From Lunularia cruciata (lineage: Eukaryota > Streptophyta > Marchantiopsida > Lunulariales > Lunulariaceae), in assembly GCA_948567375.1 (NCBI GenBank), contig OX419756.1, positions 68,736,552 to 68,800,551 of the forward strand: a DNA stretch of 64,000 nucleotides. Direction: 5' to 3'. The notes beneath the pieces were generated by a model. It searched no databases and was not told the DNA's origin. It saw nothing but the letters and a program-made list of their open reading frames with translations. Made by a program: the position numbers and the translations under genes. Shown one piece after another: positions 23,400-34,392 of the stretch; position 1 is the first letter of the stretch, and every line of letters starts with the position of its first letter.

Positions 23400-24247
23400 T
23401 ATGTGCATCATCCAATGCCACCTAGGTCTATCCTATAGTGCCTCCCAACGTTGCTCCACTCCTCCTTGCATTGAAGATCATTGATGCATGTCAATGTACA
23501 AAACCCTAAACCCTTCTCTGTCACACGGTGCTGTTGAGCAACACCCGGTGCCACCTCCTCTCTTTTTTCTTTTCCATAATGGCACCAATGGGTGCCGACT
23601 CACATCACTTGGTGTTGTCTCATGCCCCATGTTGCCTTGCCCTACATTTGGCACCGCAATACTTGTCTACTAGTACCAACAAGCATCACCCCATGGCAAT
23701 TTCTCTTAATTTCCTTGTCTCGGAGCGGCAACAAGCAACATTTGGCACTTTTTTCCTTTACATAGGGTGTCTTTGGGTGGAAACCAGCATTTTCAGGGTT
23801 TCAAAATGAGGGTTAAGTTATTTTGGTTTGTGGTTTTTGCATGTTAATCCATGTATTGAGTTTGTGAGTTCTTGGGACAAGAATTCATGCACGGGTTTGA
23901 TCAAGGGGATGTAGTTTCAATTGACTATGGATGTGGTTAGAGATGCACTTGCAATGCCAAGGAAGAGGACACCAAGGAGGAGGATTGTTCCTTACATTGC
24001 TGTTTCAGATTGGTTTACCCAAAGATATAGGGTGAAGAGAGATATTTGGCAAGGCAATGTGTGTATTCTACTTTTAGAGCTTTCTTTTAGTTGATGGGTG
24101 CACTTATGGCAACAACTATTTGGCCCTAACTATTTGGCCCAAGATTGTCCATGGGTATTTTTTTCTCAACACCAAGACAAGTTGAGGAGATTTGGTGTGG
24201 AGGATTATGATTGGGAGGAGTTGGCATTTTGAACTATCATTGAAAAG
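23400..24247 (+). other. Decayed coding-like sequence, unrecognised
   Basis: Around 23,940-24,060 the + strand reads MPRKRTPRRRIVPYIAVSDW and then RYRVKRDIW, which looks like a basic protein segment. Around 24,150-24,230 a second frame reads DKLRRFGVEDYDWEELAF. Stops separate these islands. They probably belong to the same dead gene as the acidic frame that follows. Confidence 0.3.
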
Positions 24248-24499
24248 GTGGGTAGTTTTCAAAGTCAATTGAGGAGACCTAAGGAGTGCAAGTTCAAAGT
24301 CACGTTCCTTGGGCAGATACTCACTCACCTCTTTGTGGGGAGAGGTTTCATTCCTAAGGAGGAAGTGATGTACTTGAGTGATGGAGAGGAGGAGATTATA
24401 CTCGATGAAGAGGATGATCATGAAGATGCAGAGAGTGAGGACAAGGATGAGTGTGCTGATGATGGGGAGGATGAGAGAGAGGATGAGGATGGTGAGTGA
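24248..24499 (+). pseudogene. Fragment with an acidic C-terminal tail, unrecognised
   Basis: An 83-codon frame starts MGSFQSQLRRPKECKFKV and continues through FVGRGFIPKEEVMYLSDGEE to a strongly acidic tail of Asp and Glu. The coding islands upstream and a Ser/Pro-rich stretch downstream (about 24,760-24,905) suggest a larger lost protein. I do not recognise the family. It could be the gag-like or accessory protein of an unclassified plant element. Confidence 0.35.
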
Positions 24500-24959
24500 T
24501 TGCTTGGATTTGAGTTTTGGCATATTTGTATGTTTTCATTGTTTGAAAACATACAAAGTTCTATTGTATATACCATTACCAGATTTAATAAATGAGTTAA
24601 TTTAATATGCATTAACTAATGAACTTGTGTATTTACCTGATTCAAAAGTGAGGTTTACTTGATGGATGACTAAATATACCACTTGTGAATAGGTGTTCAA
24701 CAGATTTGTGTTGAAACACATGCCTTACCAAGAGTGAGGTCATTCAGTGATAGTTAAAAGGAGAGACTTCCTTCTCCATCTTCATCCTTTGAGAAAGCTC
24801 CTTCTCCCTCTTCTTCACCTTCATGCCTTTCTCCATCTGTGGAAGAGGTTCCTCACCCCATGCCCTTTGGAGTACCTTCACCCTCTTCTTGTTTTGTTGA
24901 TATTATGTGTGTTTTAGCTTATTATATTTGAGTGATTGAGGAGGGAGAGAGACTTCTGG

Positions 24960-25330
24960 TTGACGCAAGACTAGATTGGAGAGTGTAGAAGAGCAAGAGA
25001 GATTAGTGCTTGAGCATGAGAGTAGATTGGAGAGTGTAGAGAAGTGAGAGAGATTAGTGCTTGAGCGCAAGAGTAGATTGGAGAGTGTAGAGGAGTGTGA
25101 GAGTAGATTGGAGAGTGTAGAGAAGTCAGAGAGATAAGTGCTTATGTGCAAGAGTAGATTGGAGAGCTTTGAGGAGCAAGGTAGATTGTTAGTATAGAGA
25201 GAGAGAGAGACTCCTTTGTGAGCAAGAGTATACTCTTGTTGCAAAGGAAGAGAGACATCTAACCTTTATTACTTATGAGATGGAGAGAGAGCGGAGATTA
25301 GCTGACTTGGACTTGGACATCCTAGGAGCA
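24960..25330 (+). pseudogene. Repetitive coiled-coil-like coding remnant
   Basis: Imperfect repeats built on gagagtagattggagagtg translate as ESRLESVE and variants, interrupted by stops. A second part reads EMERERRLADLDLDILGAAA. The heptad-like spacing of Leu and charge resembles a coiled coil. It lies on the same strand as the acidic frame, 0.5 kb downstream, and may be its C-terminal part. Confidence 0.4.
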
Positions 25331-25597
25331 GCTGCCATGGCGGAGGGTTATAGGGTCCAATTATAGAATCAGGCACTAGATTTAGCAATTGCTATGGAGA
25401 GGTACAAGAGTGCACATGCTTAGGGTAGACGAGTGAGAGTAGTCTAGCTTAGTTGAGAGCTAGTATGGCTTATCTTGGAAAAAGATTCCATACTATTGCT
25501 TGCCAAACTCATACCTATAGTGAGATGCCCAGACCAATTCCACCCTTATGATAGATGCCACCCATGTGTTATCTTGGAGTGTTATACTTGAGAGAAC

Positions 25598-26278
25598 TAT
25601 AACACCCATTTGTGCATGTGTGTGGTATTGTGATATTTAGCTTGGTATTACAAGTACTTAAGAGATATTATTTATATAGAGATAAAGGATGGTTCTATAT
25701 TAGTCATGGTTAGCTAAAGTTAGTCATAGCTAAGATAGAGGGGACCTTACTTTAGAGGAAGTAGAAAAGATGAGCACCACTATTTTGGATTTTAGTGTGT
25801 TGACTTGGTATTATTCCTAGGTGTTTAGCTTTGAGGAAAGAGTTGAGAACTCTTGGGCCCGCAAGCCTTTTGTTTTGGATTCTTCTTTAGTCCAAGGATA
25901 GCCCATGTGAAGGAATCCTTGACTTAGTGGTTGGATCAAGATAAGACCACATGCTTAAGGGAATATGCCCATGTGAATGGATATTCCTTTCTACTTTTTG
26001 ATTTTACTTGACTTTTAGTCTAGTAACTTGAGTTACTGCGGTAATTAGTAACTTTGGTACGTAACTATTACACAAGTATATAAACAAGGGGTGAGGAGGT
26101 ACTCATCATCCTTTCATTTGCAACTATCTCTCTCTCATTGAGTTCTCTAGTGAGCAATGTCTTGAGTCTTGGAGTGTTAGCCTTGGAGGAGTATGATGGA
26201 GTTGGGGTTCCTTGCCTTCTTAGTCCATGGTGCGCTACCATAATAGTTCATCTTGAGTGAGAAATAGGCCGGCTCATA
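25598..26278 (+). mobile_element. LTR of the young gypsy family, inverted copy
   Basis: This 681-bp copy begins TATAACACCC (family TGTAACACCC) and ends GGCTCATA. It carries the TATATAA box at 26,077-26,083 and is close in sequence to the 3' LTR at 26,722-27,413 but points the other way. About ten bases of the family sequence are missing near 26,247. The flanking pentamers do not match, so this is not a clean solo insertion. Confidence 0.85.
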
Positions 26279-26468
26279 GGACAAAAAGCTAGTGAGCATC
26301 ACTTGGATTCTCTTAGCTAGAGTGGATGTAGCTTGATTGTAATCAATGCTCTATTGTTGACAAGTTGTTGAGGATCAAATCAAGTATTGATCTGAGTTCA
26401 ATTGATTTGAGTTGTAAACGATCTGATTATTGTGGCACTTTAGAGTTTATGTATGACTTATGTGTGAT
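26279..26468 (+). repeat. Fragment of the gypsy family 3 LTR-like repeat, inverted
   Basis: This piece is the reverse complement of parts of 3,577-3,740 and 37,615-37,745, sharing for example the complement of ctctagctaagagaatcc. It is wedged between two pieces of the young gypsy LTR. Confidence 0.7.
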
Positions 26469-26521
26469 TACCATAATAGCCATTAGAGGTTCATCCTGAG
26501 TGAGAGACAGGCCAGCTCACA
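26469..26521 (+). repeat. Detached 3' end of the young gypsy LTR
   Basis: About 53 bp match the last part of the + oriented LTR (accataatagccattagagg to GCTCACA). This includes the ten bases missing from the copy ending at 26,278. It fuses directly to an inverted leader piece at 26,522. Confidence 0.75.
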
Positions 26522-26721
26522 ATACAAGATGTACAAAATCACTTCAAAGACATCATAATGAACTACATGGTATACAAATGTATCTTGGTTCTCCAACATA
26601 AGTTCAGCCCTCTCCTCTCCTAATGTTCTCTCCAAGTCAGCTCTCACAACCTCCTTCTGCCTAATGTAGAATTGAACATGGAACATTATCTTGTCTCCTA
26701 GAGAGTGGACGGAACCAAAAA
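26522..26721 (-). mobile_element. Detached leader of the young gypsy element
   Basis: This 200-bp piece matches 34,404-34,604, the leader just inside the 5' LTR, including a primer-site remnant next to the LTR at 26,722. A complete element should not have a leader outside its 3' LTR. It therefore records either a tandem element that shared this LTR or an inversion. The short frame it shares with 34,393-34,626 stays open. Confidence 0.8.
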
Positions 26722-27413
26722 TGTGAGCCGGCCTGTTTCTCACTCAGGATGAACCTCTAATGGCTATTATGGTAGCACACCATGGACTAAGAAGGCAAGG
26801 AACCCCAACTCCATCATACTCCTCCAAGGCTAACACTCCAAGACTCAAGACATTGCTCACTAGAGAACTCAATGAGAGAGAGATAGTTGCAAATGAAAGG
26901 ATGATGAGTACCTCCTCACCCCTTGTTTATATACTTGTGTAATAGTTACGTACCAAAGTTACTAATTACCGCAGTAACTCAAGTTACTAGACTAAAAGTC
27001 AAGTAAAATCAAAAAGTAGAAAGGAATATCCATTCACATGGGCATATTCCCCTAAGCATGTGGTCTTATCTTGATCCAACCACTAAGTCAAGGATTCTTT
27101 CACATGGGCTATCCTTGGACTAAAGAAGAATCCAAAACAAAAAGGCTTGCAGGCCCAAGAGTTCTCAACTCTTTCCTCAAAGCCAAACACCTAGGAATAA
27201 TACCAAGTCAACACACTAAAATCCAAAATAGTGGTGCTCATCTTTTCTACTTCCTCTAAAGTAAGGTCCCCTCTATCTTAGCTATGACTAACTTTAGCTA
27301 ACCATGACTAATATAGAACCATCCTTTATCTCTATATAAATAATATCTCTTAAGTACTTGTAATACCAAGCTAAATATCACAATACCACACACATGCACA
27401 AATGGGTGTTACA
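26722..27413 (-). repeat. 3' LTR of the young gypsy element
   Basis: The 692-bp LTR runs from TGTAACACCC (27,413) to GGCTCACA (26,722) on the - strand. It retains an intact TATATAA box at 26,933-26,927, whereas the 5' LTR box is mutated. Confidence 0.93.
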
Positions 27414-27424
27414 TTTACCCCCGG
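27414..27424 (-). other. Polypurine tract of the young gypsy element
   Basis: The - strand reads CCGGGGGTAAA immediately before the 3' LTR. This is the position and purine bias expected of the plus-strand primer. Confidence 0.75.
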
Positions 27425-27469
27425 ACTAAGTTTTCACTTTGTCTTCAAAGTGAAGGTCTCTCTACCTTC

Positions 27470-28586
27470 TATGGTACATCTTCAACTTATCATGGTTAAT
27501 CCTATCAAAGTGTCTTCCTCCCAACTCCTTGAGATCATAGGTGTAATTTCTCCACACCTTCTCTAGTATGAAAGGTCGAAAGTACTTAGGCAAAACTTAT
27601 TTTGCACTCTCTTGAATCAAATGGAATCAAACAACATTACCCAATCACCTTCCTTGAAAGGTTCCACCTTCTTCTTGCCTTGCCTCTTATCATAGCTCTC
27701 CTTTTGTTTCCTTTGGGCTTGCTCCACTCGAACCATAGCAACTGCTCTTGCCTCTTCCAACTCCATGAGTTGTTCCTTCCTTGACTTCTTTGCATCACCT
27801 CCTTGTACTTTCTTCAATCTCCTATGAATGCTTTGGAAGGTCGGAAGATCAAAGTGAATAGGTAGAGTAGACTCAATACCATATACCAATTGAAATGGAG
27901 AATATCTGGTGGAGGTCTTCATGGTTGTCTTATACTCCCTCAAAACTGCATGAATCCTTTTGTCCCAATGATGTTTAGTCCCTTCCATTTCTGCATCTTT
28001 GGCCAACATCATGCACAAGGTCTGATTGGTTCTCTCTGCCAAGCCATTGGAATTAGGCTTATAGGATGTAGTTACTCTATGTGTGATAGAGAAATGTCGT
28101 AGCATGGCTGTAGTAATGCTTCTTGTAAACTCTCATCCTCTATCAGAAACCAACTCAAAAGGGCATCCAAACCTAGTGATAATGCATTCATAAAGAAATC
28201 TACCTACTTCATCTTCATTCTTGTCCCTCAATGGTCTAGCCTCAACCCACTTGGTAAGGTAATCAGTAACTACTACAATGTACCAATTGTTCCTTGGGGT
28301 TCTATTGAGAGTACCTACAAAATCAATTCCCCACTTCTCAAAAGGTCCTAGCAATGGAATTGATCTAAGTGGTGGAGTGGATATAGACTTTCTAGCAAAT
28401 GCTTGACAAACATGACAAGTTTTGAAATAATCAAGACAATCCTTGAAAATCCCTTTCCAATGGTAACTTGCATCTAGAATCTTGAAAGCAGTCACCTTTC
28501 CTGCAAAGTGTCCTCCACATACTAAACCTTCATGAAAGTCACCTTTCCTACAAAGTGTCCTCCACACCCTAAACCTTCATGAAACT
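27470..28586 (-). pseudogene. Gypsy integrase
   Basis: The core holds the three catalytic regions WGIDFVGTL (Asp), FELVSDRG (Asp) and NSNGLAERTNQTL (Glu), all intact. A zinc-binding CHVCQ lies upstream. The C-terminus ends in DLKELGGRHFDRINHDKLKM with no chromodomain. The zinc-binding N-terminus is disrupted by a 47-bp tandem duplication at 28,493-28,586, which shifts the frame because 47 is not a multiple of three. A stop also splits the core near 28,130. Confidence 0.92.
28493..28586. repeat. 47-bp tandem duplication in integrase
   Basis: Units at 28,493-28,539 and 28,540-28,586 begin cacctttcct and contain aaagtgtcctccaca. They differ at about four bases. The duplication repeats the codons for the HEGLxCGGHF zinc-binding stretch and breaks the reading frame. 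Confidence 0.9.
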
Positions 28587-29283
28587 CCTTTATGAGTAGG
28601 ATATACTCTTCCTTACCCACTGCTCTTTGAAGTAGACCATCTGCTCCTTGGTGAAAAATAATATCCTCCACCATTGTGTAAGGTCTACATCTTACTGCAA
28701 GGGCCTTCCTCTCCCTAGCATGCATCCCTTGTGGATAGTTACCTCTTGTCACAAAATCCAAAATCTCCTTGTATTCTATTGGAACCTCTTGAGTGACTGA
28801 GATTGTCATGAGCTCCTCATCCAAGAAGGAATCATCCACTGGCTTATGTCCATCATGATCATAGGCTCTAGATAACAAATCAGCATTTGCATGTTTCTTT
28901 CTTGGCCTATCCTCAATGGTGTAGTCATACTCAAACAAGAGTATCATCCACCTTGCTAGTCTCCCTTCAACATGAGACTTGTTGAAGATGTACTTCAAAG
29001 CCTTGTGATCCGGGACAATGGTGGCTTTCCCTCCAATCAAGTAGTGTCTAAACTTCTTGAGACCAAAGATCACTGCCAACCCTTCTCTCTCCGTGACAGA
29101 GTAGTTCTTCTCTACTGAAACCATCTGCCTACTAGCATAAGCTATTGGATGATCATGCCCATCTTGGTCTAATTGACTAAGAGTGCATCCTATAGCTACA
29201 TTAGAAGCATCAGTGTAGAGGATGAAAGGCTTTCTCCAATCAGGTTTAGCAAGAATTAGAGCTACAACAAGGGATTGCTTGAG
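28587..29283 (-). pseudogene. Gypsy RNase H and linker to integrase
   Basis: The domain begins near KPDWRKPFILYTDASNVAIG and runs through KNYSVTEREGLAVIFGLKKF, the TIVPDHKALKYIF region and DYTIEDRPRKKHANADLLSR. All of these are standard gypsy RNase H landmarks. A stop codon separates it from RT at 29,283. The linker QRAVGKEEYILLIKEFHEG leads into the integrase zinc-binding region. Confidence 0.92.
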
Positions 29284-30441
29284 CTACTCAAAAGCTTTGA
29301 GAGCCTCCTTGTCCTCCAAAATCACCATGTAATCTACACCCTTCTTCATGTAGATGGTCAATGCATAAGCCTTGTTGGAAAATGAGAAGATGAACCTCCT
29401 ATAGTATCCAACCATCCCCAAGAATTGGCGTAACTTTGTCAAGCTTGAAGGGAATGGAAGGTTTGAGATTTTCCTCACCTTCTCAAGATCAACTACTATT
29501 CCATCCTTGGAGATGATGTGCCCCAAAAGTAGACCTTCTTCACATCCAAAAATGCACTTCTTTGGGTTGAGTGATGCATTTGCCTCATCTAAGCGTTGCA
29601 AGACTTTGATTAGGTGCTCAAAGTGCTCTTCCTTGCTCCCATAGACACAAAAGTCATCAATGAAGTCTCTCACAAATTTCCCAATGGAAGGTTCAAATAC
29701 CTTGTTCATGAACCATTGGAATGTGGCTAGAGCATTGCAAAGCCCAAAAGGCATGACCTTGAAAGCGTAAGTTCTCCAAGGTGTGGTGAATGTGGTGAGT
29801 TGTTGATGCTCTAGTGCAATCTTGATTTGGTTATATCCATTATAACCATCTCCAAAATTGTACCTCTCATGACTTGCAACCTCCTCCAAGATCTCATCAA
29901 TGAATGGCACTGGGTAGTAGTCCTTCTAGGTAATAGCATTGAGCTTCTTGTAATCCACACATACCCAAAGCTTGCCATTCTTTTTCTTCACAATGATAAT
30001 TAGAGACACCCATTCTGAATTCTCTACCTCAAAGATAAATCCAGCCTCCTTGAGCTTATCAATCTCCTCCTTCACAACCAAAGATATTGGTGGGCTAATG
30101 CGATGTTGCTTTTGGCAGATTGGTCTTGCATGTGACTCCACCTCTATCTTGTGCTCCTCCAAGATGACTTCCTTCAAATCCCTATAACTAAAAGCAAACA
30201 CATGGATGGACTTGCAAAAAATCTCTTCAAATCTCACACTCTCCTCCTTGGTAACATTTGGACCATACTTGAGGGTAAATAACCTTCTCTCTACCTCCTC
30301 AAGTATCAATGGTGATTTATCTGGGTCCTTCAAAACCTCTGGCTTAGGTGCAAAATCCATAGCACACAAAGGATACATCTGAATCACATTCATATTCATC
30401 CTCCTCCATGGAAGTCTCCTCTTCCATGCTTGTGTCCACAT
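29284..30441 (-). pseudogene. Gypsy reverse transcriptase
   Basis: The N-terminal half reads PICQKQHRISPPISLVVKEE, then KKKNGKLWVCVDYKKLNAIT. A stop at about 29,930 precedes PFIDEILEEVASHERYNFGD. The catalytic motif is FIDD (in RDFIDDFCVYG) in place of the common YLDD/YVDD. The thumb follows with LGMVGYYRRFI. It acts as the polymerase in cDNA synthesis; this copy is disabled by the stops. Confidence 0.93.
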
Positions 30442-31362
30442 CTAAAGCTCCTTCTTCAAAATCTGATTCCCAATAATCAAAAGGTGGTGTATCTGAATGT
30501 GAAGTGTTGGTGGTGTTAATCACAGGAACTGTGACTCTATGGTTTGATGGCCCAATCCTCAAGTACCCTTTGTGCCATCAATCAGTTGTGCGTGCTGCTC
30601 TCAACCATGGCCTCCCAAGAAGTAAGTCATAGCTTGAATCCTTCAAGACTTAAAAAGTCATTAGATTTTGAACTTCCATAATTGAAACTACCACTTTATC
30701 CATCATCCCTACTGGTCAAATTTGTTGCTTTTTTGCCATGCTCACCACAAATGTTGAAGGTCTTGAGGGTATCATACCCAACTTTTTCATCAACCTTTCT
30801 CAAATGGCATTCTGCTGATCCTCCATCAACCAATGCATCTTTGATGTTGTGACCATTCACTCTCACATCAATCTTGGAGGCATATTCACAAGCCTCCCAT
30901 GGTGTTGGCTTGGCATCCACCACCCCCATTGATACTGGATCTTTTGCCTTCTTCTTCTTCTTGCTCCTTGTAGAACTCAAACCACCTCTAAGCTCCTTTC
31001 TCAAGGTAGGGTTCAAAGCAATCAATTGGCACACTGTGATGTTAGCCTTGTGACTACCAACATCCTCCAACACATTGTAGTTCCATTGTTGCTTTGAAAT
31101 CAAGAAATCCTCCATCCCCAACTTCTTCCTTGGAGTCTTTGTTGTTGATGGTGTTGAGGTGCGAGTGCTCCTAGTAGACATAGGAGTATCCTTGCTTGGA
31201 GTAAATCCTTGAGAAGAGTGAACATCCTCTGCAAAATGAGCTCTCTTCTTCTCTTGTGCCAAAAGCTCCAAATTAAGACTCTTGGAGTTTGAGCACTCTC
31301 CCTTCTCATACTTGCTCTCCACTACATCTATGGATTTTATCCCCTTACCTTTGTTTGGATTA
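30442..31362 (-). pseudogene. Gypsy gag C-terminus and protease
   Basis: After the solo-LTR insertion the frame resumes with NPNKGKGIKSIDVVESKYEK, passes a Ser/Thr-rich linker (TPMSTRSTRTSTPSTTKTPR) and a Lys-rich stretch, and enters an aspartic protease. The active site reads ALVDGGSAE at about 30,810-30,835, the DGGS variant seen in several plant gypsy lineages. A later LLLGRPWLRAARTT matches the protease C-terminus. An acidic linker (FEEGALDVDTSMEEE) leads to RT. Confidence 0.88.
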
Positions 31363-32101
31363 TGTAATACCAAGGGTTAGCCATATGATCCAGATGTGAA
31401 ATTTGGTTTGGTAACATCTAGAATGATGTTATACATGATGGTCAAAATAGATCAGATAGAAGTATCACCAAAAGAGTACTTCTACTAATAGGGTAGAAAC
31501 CGAAATAGACTTGAGAACCTTAGAACCAATAGCTAGATATATGATTTAAAGGTGAGAATTGGTTTGGTAACATCTGGAAGGATGTTACACATGATGGACT
31601 AAATAGATCAGAAAGAGGTATCACCAAAAGGGGACTTCTACTAATAGAGTAGGAACCGAAATATGCCTGAAATCTTTGAAGGCAATTTCGGAGGCCTAAA
31701 CGGATGAATTAGGCCTCGAAAATGTGCAGATTCCCCCCCAACGGAGGAAAGGCTGGCCTACCCCTCCCCCCTGGTTTGTCTCGTCGAGAGCTTTCCAACG
31801 GTACCTTACTCATGTGATTCTGAGATTCCTATAGGAAGATTCCCTAAAAGATTCCCTCCGGTCAAAGCTCGTTTGACCAACCAGATAGGACCTAGACCAG
31901 ACAGGTCACCCATCCAAGTCAGTAATCCAAGGGTGGAGCTTGCTGACATGTCATCTATCTATGTCCCTAATCCTATGGTGGAGCTTCCTTGGAGGAGATC
32001 CTCTTTGTCTATATAATAAAGAGAAGGTGCTCCCTTGGGGCATCGAATGTTTGAGTGTGCAATCTGTGTTTTCTCTCTTCTCTTGTCCTCGGAGTATTAC
32101 A
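31363..32101 (+). mobile_element. Solo LTR, 739 bp, TSD GATTA
   Basis: This is the second copy of the TGTAATAC...GTATTACA family, flanked by perfect GATTA repeats at 31,358-31,362 and 32,102-32,106. It reads on the + strand, opposite to its host element, and has a TATATAATAAA box at 32,010-32,020. It splits gag-pol of the young gypsy element, so it arrived later. By eye it differs from the 12.7 kb copy at several percent of positions. A tandem duplication with 156-bp period (31,405 onward) lies in U3. Confidence 0.93.
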
Positions 32102-33059
32102 GATTAGGAGCCACTTGGGATTCACTTCCACCCTCTTTCCCTCTATTGGTTTCCTCATAACCCCTTCCTCCATGGTAAGTGGAATTTGGGCAATTCCTTT
32201 GGATATGGCCTCTTCCTCCACAACCAAAACAATTTCTATCATTGAAATTGTTGGCTGGTTGGCATCCTCTATATGGATAGTTTCCATAACTCCTAGGCCC
32301 TCTCCCTATATTCTGATCCACCTCTCTCTTCTCCCATAGTTGCACCACATTGATCTTGAGATCCGCAAGTTGTTCTGTGATGGGTTGAAGTGGATCCTTT
32401 GGTGGAGGTGCAAGAATTGGAGCAACTACTACTTGTGGTGCAACCCTTGCCACCAAATTATCAGAAGTTCCACCATAATTGTAACCTTGAGGAGGATGCA
32501 CAACCTCCTTCACCACCAAATCACTCTCATCTCCTTCCAAACTCTCCTCCATACGAATTGCAATCTTGATAGCTTCAACCTTGGAAGAAGGTTTCTCATA
32601 TCTCACCTTGCTTCTAATTTGTGGTCTCAACCCTCCCACAAAATTCTTGGTGAGCATGGCACCTATGCCAATCATTGTAGTCTCCACATCATCTCCACCC
32701 TTCCTCAACACTATGCGAAATCTGGACTCTAACTTTTCCACTCTTTCCACATAGACTCTCACTTTCTCTCCATCTCCTTGCTTGAGAAATGTAACCTCAC
32801 TCATCAATCTTTCATAACTCTCACCAAGAAGAAATTTCTCAATGAGTGTTGAAGTCAAAGTCTCCCAAGACTCCTCTTCCCCATCTCTACTCTCTCTCTT
32901 TTGGTATTCTGACTCATACCATGTAAGTGTTGCATCCTCAAAGAAATCTGGTAATAATAAGGCCCTCTCATTTTTTCCTATGCAAGCTCTCTTGAAGTCT
33001 CTCACAAAGGCCTCCACATCTTCTCCATCTTTGCCAAAGAAAACCGGAAGTTTCCCCAT
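32102..33059 (-). pseudogene. Gypsy gag
   Basis: The frame starts MGKLPVFFGKDGEDVEAFVR and holds a Retrotrans_gag core (ALLLPDFFEDATLTWYESEY and KVRVYVERVEKLESRFR). A CCHC zinc knuckle CFGCGGRGHIQRNC lies near residue 285. The capsid part is open for about 320 codons. The 3' end is cut by the solo LTR at 32,101, and the joined frame continues at 31,362. The chosen start is the first Met before the conserved core. Confidence 0.92.
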
Positions 33060-33286
33060 CTTAACCCCTCAGTATCTTTCTTTTCTCTCAATTTTCTTTT
33101 CTTTTCTCTCACTCTATAACTAATAGAGTATATATATGACTAACACCATCTGAGAATAATCCACTCTAGGGAACACAAAAGGTTCAAATTGCTCCAAGAT
33201 TTCTATAGTAACATCAAATCCTAGAGTGCATATTAATCTAACTGTCATAGATAGTTTATCCATAAGTTGAAAGATTATCTCCATCA

Positions 33287-33759
33287 CTAATCTTGAGAAC
33301 TACCTGATGAAGGTGGTAGTATTTCTGTAGTTGTACTAAGACTCTCTCCAAGATCCTTCACCAAAGTCTCCAAAATTGCTTTTACTCCACTACACTCATG
33401 TCCTTTTGGAAGTCTTTCCACTCCACAAACCTCACACAACTCCTTGGTCTTAGATCTTCTCCCTCCTAATCTTGGTGAAGAAGGTCCAACATGCAACCCA
33501 AGTCAAGTAAGCCTCTCCTTTCCCTCAATCTCTTGCTATCAAATGTCAATGGATATGAACTTGCCTTATGTCCCTTCTCTCCACATAGAAAGCACTTAGA
33601 CTCACTCTTTCCTCCAAGTGGTGTAGATTTTTAGATCCTCTCAACACTCTCTTCAAATTCTATTGTAAACTCTCTTTTCTTCAAATCCACCCCTAAAATC
33701 ACCTCAAACCCTTGGAAAACCTTACATAGTCTCAATTTACACTCTTGGTGACACTCCAT
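33287..33759 (-). pseudogene. Extra frame upstream of gag with Cys/His motifs
   Basis: Between leader and gag the - strand encodes MECHQECKLRLCKVFQGFEV, then after one stop KCFLCGEKGHKASSY (a CCHC knuckle with the last Cys changed to Tyr). After a frameshift it continues with ELCEVCGVERLPKGHEC. The phrase QGFEVILGVDLKKREF is protein-like. Additional reading frames upstream of gag are known in some Tat-lineage elements such as Ogre. Whether this one is homologous cannot be told here. Confidence 0.5.
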
Positions 33760-34392
33760 GTTCCCAAGATGAATCTAAACACTCAAACATGCTTTTTGTT
33801 ACTCTCAAACTCATCATGCATGAGATCTCCACTCTGCAGAATTGACCCTTCCTCACAATTTCACTCAGAAATCTCAACTTGTATGTGACAGTCCTCTGAA
33901 AGTTTTTACACATGATCACAACTCTAGGTTGTCCCTCCTTGCAAAATTTCAGATCTTTTCATTGAGCCATTTGGCCTAGACACTTTTCTATTCAACACAC
34001 ATATTTCAGATTTGGTCCGAAAACCACCCCCCTCTTTTCAAAAACTCATAACTCCTTGCGCACAAACAATCTTTCTCTAATTTTTGTGGCAGCAAGTAGG
34101 ATAAAATTCACTGAATTTTCTTGGAAATTTTCAGGACAAAAAATTCACTGAAAATTGAAGAAATGGCAGACTCTGTACAATTTTCCAAAGAACATATAGT
34201 TGCGGGAGCAGTTTACCCTATCAACTTTCAAAAATTCTAACCCAGTGCGCATAGTAGCTCTCACAATAATTTCAAGTGTGCTAACTGAAAGATAACCCAA
34301 GCTATCATGTGTAGAAATTTCAAGTCCAAATCTCAAACTTGAGATTTTGCCCAAAATCTGCAATCCACCTCACACAATCTCTCCAAATCCTC

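Noticed and set aside
24960-25190. Repeat array resembling a CRISPR or satellite
   Set aside because: Unit length and spacing vary, there are no unique spacers and the host is a plant; better read as degenerate coiled-coil coding repeats.
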